Shown here: positions 4,037-5,961 of the stretch, piece after piece
Numbering within the stretch: position 1 is the stretch's first letter
Layout: the number at the start of each line of letters is the position of its first letter
NCBI GenBank assembly: GCA_029549705.1
Contig: JAKPIR010000212.1
Location: forward strand, 1 to 5,961
Length of the DNA: 5,961 nt
Reading direction: 5' to 3'
From: Pseudomonadota bacterium
GTDB lineage: Bacteria; Pseudomonadota; Gammaproteobacteria; Burkholderiales; Methylophilaceae
Notes under the pieces: generated by a model
Seen by the model: only the letters and a program-made list of their open reading frames with translations
Databases searched by the model: none
What the model was told of the DNA's origin: nothing
Position numbers and translations under genes: made by a program

Positions 4037-5961
4037 CTAGCTCGCTAATTTAGATAAATCTGCCACGCGGTTCATGGTTTGGTGCAAGATTGCCAGCAAA
4101 CCTAAACGGTTGGCTTTCAGCGCTGGGTCGTCTGCATTGACCATCACGTTATCAAAGAAGTCATCGACAGGCGCTTTGAGCGCGGCTAATGCTTGCAGTG
4201 AGGCAGTGTAGTCGCCACTTTCAAAAAGCTGATCGGCTTTAGGTTTTACTTTGCCTAAAGCTGCATTGAGTGCAATTTCAGCTGGTTCTTGGAGTAGGTT
4301 AGTGGTCACGACAGCCTTCACTTCACCTTCTACTTTTTTGAGAATATTGCCCACACGCTTGTTGGCAGCGGCAAGTGCTGGTGCTTCAGGCAGATTTGCA
4401 AAAGCACCTACCGCGGTAATTCGTCTAGGAATATCTGAAAGTAGCTGTGGACGCAGAGACATTACTGCATCTATTACTGGTGAATTTGTTTCGTATTCGT
4501 CATAAGCATCTTGAGCTAAGTGAGGGTTTTTTTGCAATGCTCTTGCAGTCTGTGTTTCAGTAAGTGCTATGTAAGTTTTGAGACGGTCATAAATAAAATC
4601 TGGCAAAGCTCCAAGCATCGAATAATTTTTTTGATTAAATTGTTGAGATGCTATTTGTATTAAATTATCTAACGATAATTGAAGGTTGTGTTCAATTAAC
4701 ATCCTAATGATACCGAGTGCTTGACGACGTAAGCCAAATGGGTCTTTGTCGCCAGTCGGTTTTTCACCAATACTAAATAGTCCGACCAATGTTTCTAGTT
4801 TATCGGCCAGCGCAACGACAATTCCAGTTTGGTTGCGCGGTAGGGTGTCGCCCGCAAAGCGCGGCTTATAGTGGTCTTCAATGGCATAAGCCACCTCATC
4901 GTCCAGCTTTTCATGTTGTGCGTAGTAGCGGCCCATAATGCCTTGCAATTCTGGAAATTCGCCCACCATATCCGTCACTAAATCGGCTTTAGAAAGGCGC
5001 GCGGCAAGCTCTGCTTGTTCAACCAATTTAGCATCACCAATCAGTTTAGCTATTTCACTAGCAATTTTCACCACACGCTGATTACGCGCACCTTGCGAAC
5101 CTAATTTATTGTGATACACCACTTTATCAAGACCAGCAATGCGGCTTTCCAAGGTTTTTTTACGGTCTTGGTCAAAGAAGAATTTAGCATCCGCCAAACG
5201 TGGACGTACTACGCGCTCGTTACCGCCAATCACCGCGCTGGCATCCGCTGGCTTAATATTTGAAACAATCAAAAATTTGTTGGTCAGTTTTCCGTTTGCA
5301 TCGAGTAGCGGAAAGTATTTTTGATTTGCTTTCATGGTCAAAATCAAACATTCTTGCGGCACTTCTAAAAATTCTTTTTCAAATTGACCGAGCAATACAT
5401 TAGGCAATTCCACCAATGAATTCACTTCGTCCAGCAAAGCTTCATCTTCAATTGGTTTTAAATTTTCTTTAGCGGCGGCGGCACCCAGTTGGCGCACAAT
5501 TTCGGCACGACGCTCATCATAACTGGCAATGACTGCGCCTTCATTTTTGAGTTGCTCAGAATAGGTGTCAGCATTTTTAAGCGTAATCACTGCATTTTTG
5601 GCTTCAAAACGGTGGCCTTGCGTAATGTTGCTGGCAATTAAACCGAGCGCTGAAACAGGTACAATATCACTGCCGTGCAAAGCCACCAAACCATGTGCTG
5701 GGCGCACAAAATTCACATTGCTCCAGCCATCGGCCAGTTGATAAGTCATCACTTTGGGAATTGGCAACTTAGCGAGCGTTTCATCAATGGCTTTTTGCAA
5801 ACCATCGCGTAAGTTTGCGCCCGTTTGGGTGATTTCAATAAAAAGCGCTTCGTTTTTGCCATCTGGCTGTCTGGTGAGTTTGCTCACTGCGCTTTCGTCT
5901 AGCCCCATGCCTTGCAAACGCTTAATGAGCGCAGGTGTGGCGTTGCCATTGGCGTCCATTC
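4037..5961 (-). CDS. glyS: Glycyl-tRNA synthetase beta subunit, lacking its N-terminus (runs off the right edge)
   Basis: This is the large subunit of the bacterial alpha2beta2 glycine-tRNA ligase, which charges tRNA-Gly in the cytoplasm. The alpha subunit (glyQ) is expected just beyond the right edge. About 640 residues are visible, numbered here from the Met codon at 5959-5957. That Met is internal: the family has roughly 50-80 more residues before this DANG-containing region, and the frame stays open to the edge with a partial codon ending GA. Recognisable family blocks are FVRPAHGLVALHGSD (84-98), GHRF (115-118), EVPQECLILTMKANQKYFP (199-217), FLIVSNI (229-235), the HD-like region SKADLVTDMVGEFPELQGIMGRYYA (323-347), KPTGDKDPFGLRRQALG (400-416) and ALAAANKRVGNILKK (528-542). 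The C-terminal part is the helical tRNA-binding region. The gene ends in TAG. Codon use changes within residues of about 392-514. Confidence 0.97.
   Translation of the reverse strand, partial: MDANGNATPALIKRLQGMGLDESAVSKLTRQPDGKNEALFIEITQTGANLRDGLQKAIDETLAKLPIPKVMTYQLADGWSNVNFVRPAHGLVALHGSDIVPVSALGLIASNITQGHRFEAKNAVITLKNADTYSEQLKNEGAVIASYDERRAEIVRQLGAAAAKENLKPIEDEALLDEVNSLVELPNVLLGQFEKEFLEVPQECLILTMKANQKYFPLLDANGKLTNKFLIVSNIKPADASAVIGGNERVVRPRLADAKFFFDQDRKKTLESRIAGLDKVVYHNKLGSQGARNQRVVKIASEIAKLIGDAKLVEQAELAARLSKADLVTDMVGEFPELQGIMGRYYAQHEKLDDEVAYAIEDHYKPRFAGDTLPRNQTGIVVALADKLETLVGLFSIGEKPTGDKDPFGLRRQALGIIRMLIEHNLQLSLDNLIQIASQQFNQKNYSMLGALPDFIYDRLKTYIALTETQTARALQKNPHLAQDAYDEYETNSPVIDAVMSLRPQLLSDIPRRITAVGAFANLPEAPALAAANKRVGNILKKVEGEVKAVVTTNLLQEPAEIALNAALGKVKPKADQLFESGDYTASLQALAALKAPVDDFFDNVMVNADDPALKANRLGLLAILHQTMNRVADLSKLAS

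Overview
The window looks like ordinary chromosomal DNA from a betaproteobacterium. The best guess is a member or relative of the Methylophilaceae. This rests on the protein types, on the gene order glyS, gmhB, plsC, ygjP on one strand, on the PlsC motif in the form KHQSAWET, and on a moderate base composition. The family-level guess is recall-based inference and was not searched.

Left part (1 to about 1250): the first 125 codons of a branched-chain amino acid aminotransferase (ilvE) read leftward out of the window. A short divergent region separates it from a rightward SCO1/SenC-type copper chaperone lipoprotein. The roughly 220 bases after that gene hold no convincing gene. They contain a strong hairpin plus T-tract that terminates transcription arriving from the right, on the minus strand.

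Right part (about 1250 to 5961): five minus-strand genes lie head to tail. In transcription order they are glyS (beta subunit of glycyl-tRNA synthetase, N-terminus outside the window), gmhB (heptose bisphosphate phosphatase, LPS core precursor supply), plsC (lysophosphatidic acid acyltransferase, phospholipid synthesis), a YgjP-type HExxH metalloprotein, and a small DUF805 membrane protein. gmhB and plsC overlap by one base and are almost certainly translationally coupled. The whole series could be one transcription unit ending at the hairpin at 1196-1246. Translation, LPS core and phospholipid supply would then sit in one housekeeping cluster.

Two different inverted-repeat elements sit in the gaps of this cluster. 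One is an element with arms of about 38 bases between glyS and gmhB. The other is a GAACGG-ended element between plsC and ygjP. Both resemble dispersed extragenic palindromes. The first reaches to within 11 bases of the gmhB start and supplies its only Shine-Dalgarno-like sequence. A stretch of glyS at about 4420-4795 uses codons unlike the rest of that gene, which suggests a recombined segment.

I found no CRISPR array, tRNA, rRNA, transposase, toxin-antitoxin pair or defence system, and no clear candidate for a new system. The points worth a second look are the two repeats and the glyS codon patch.
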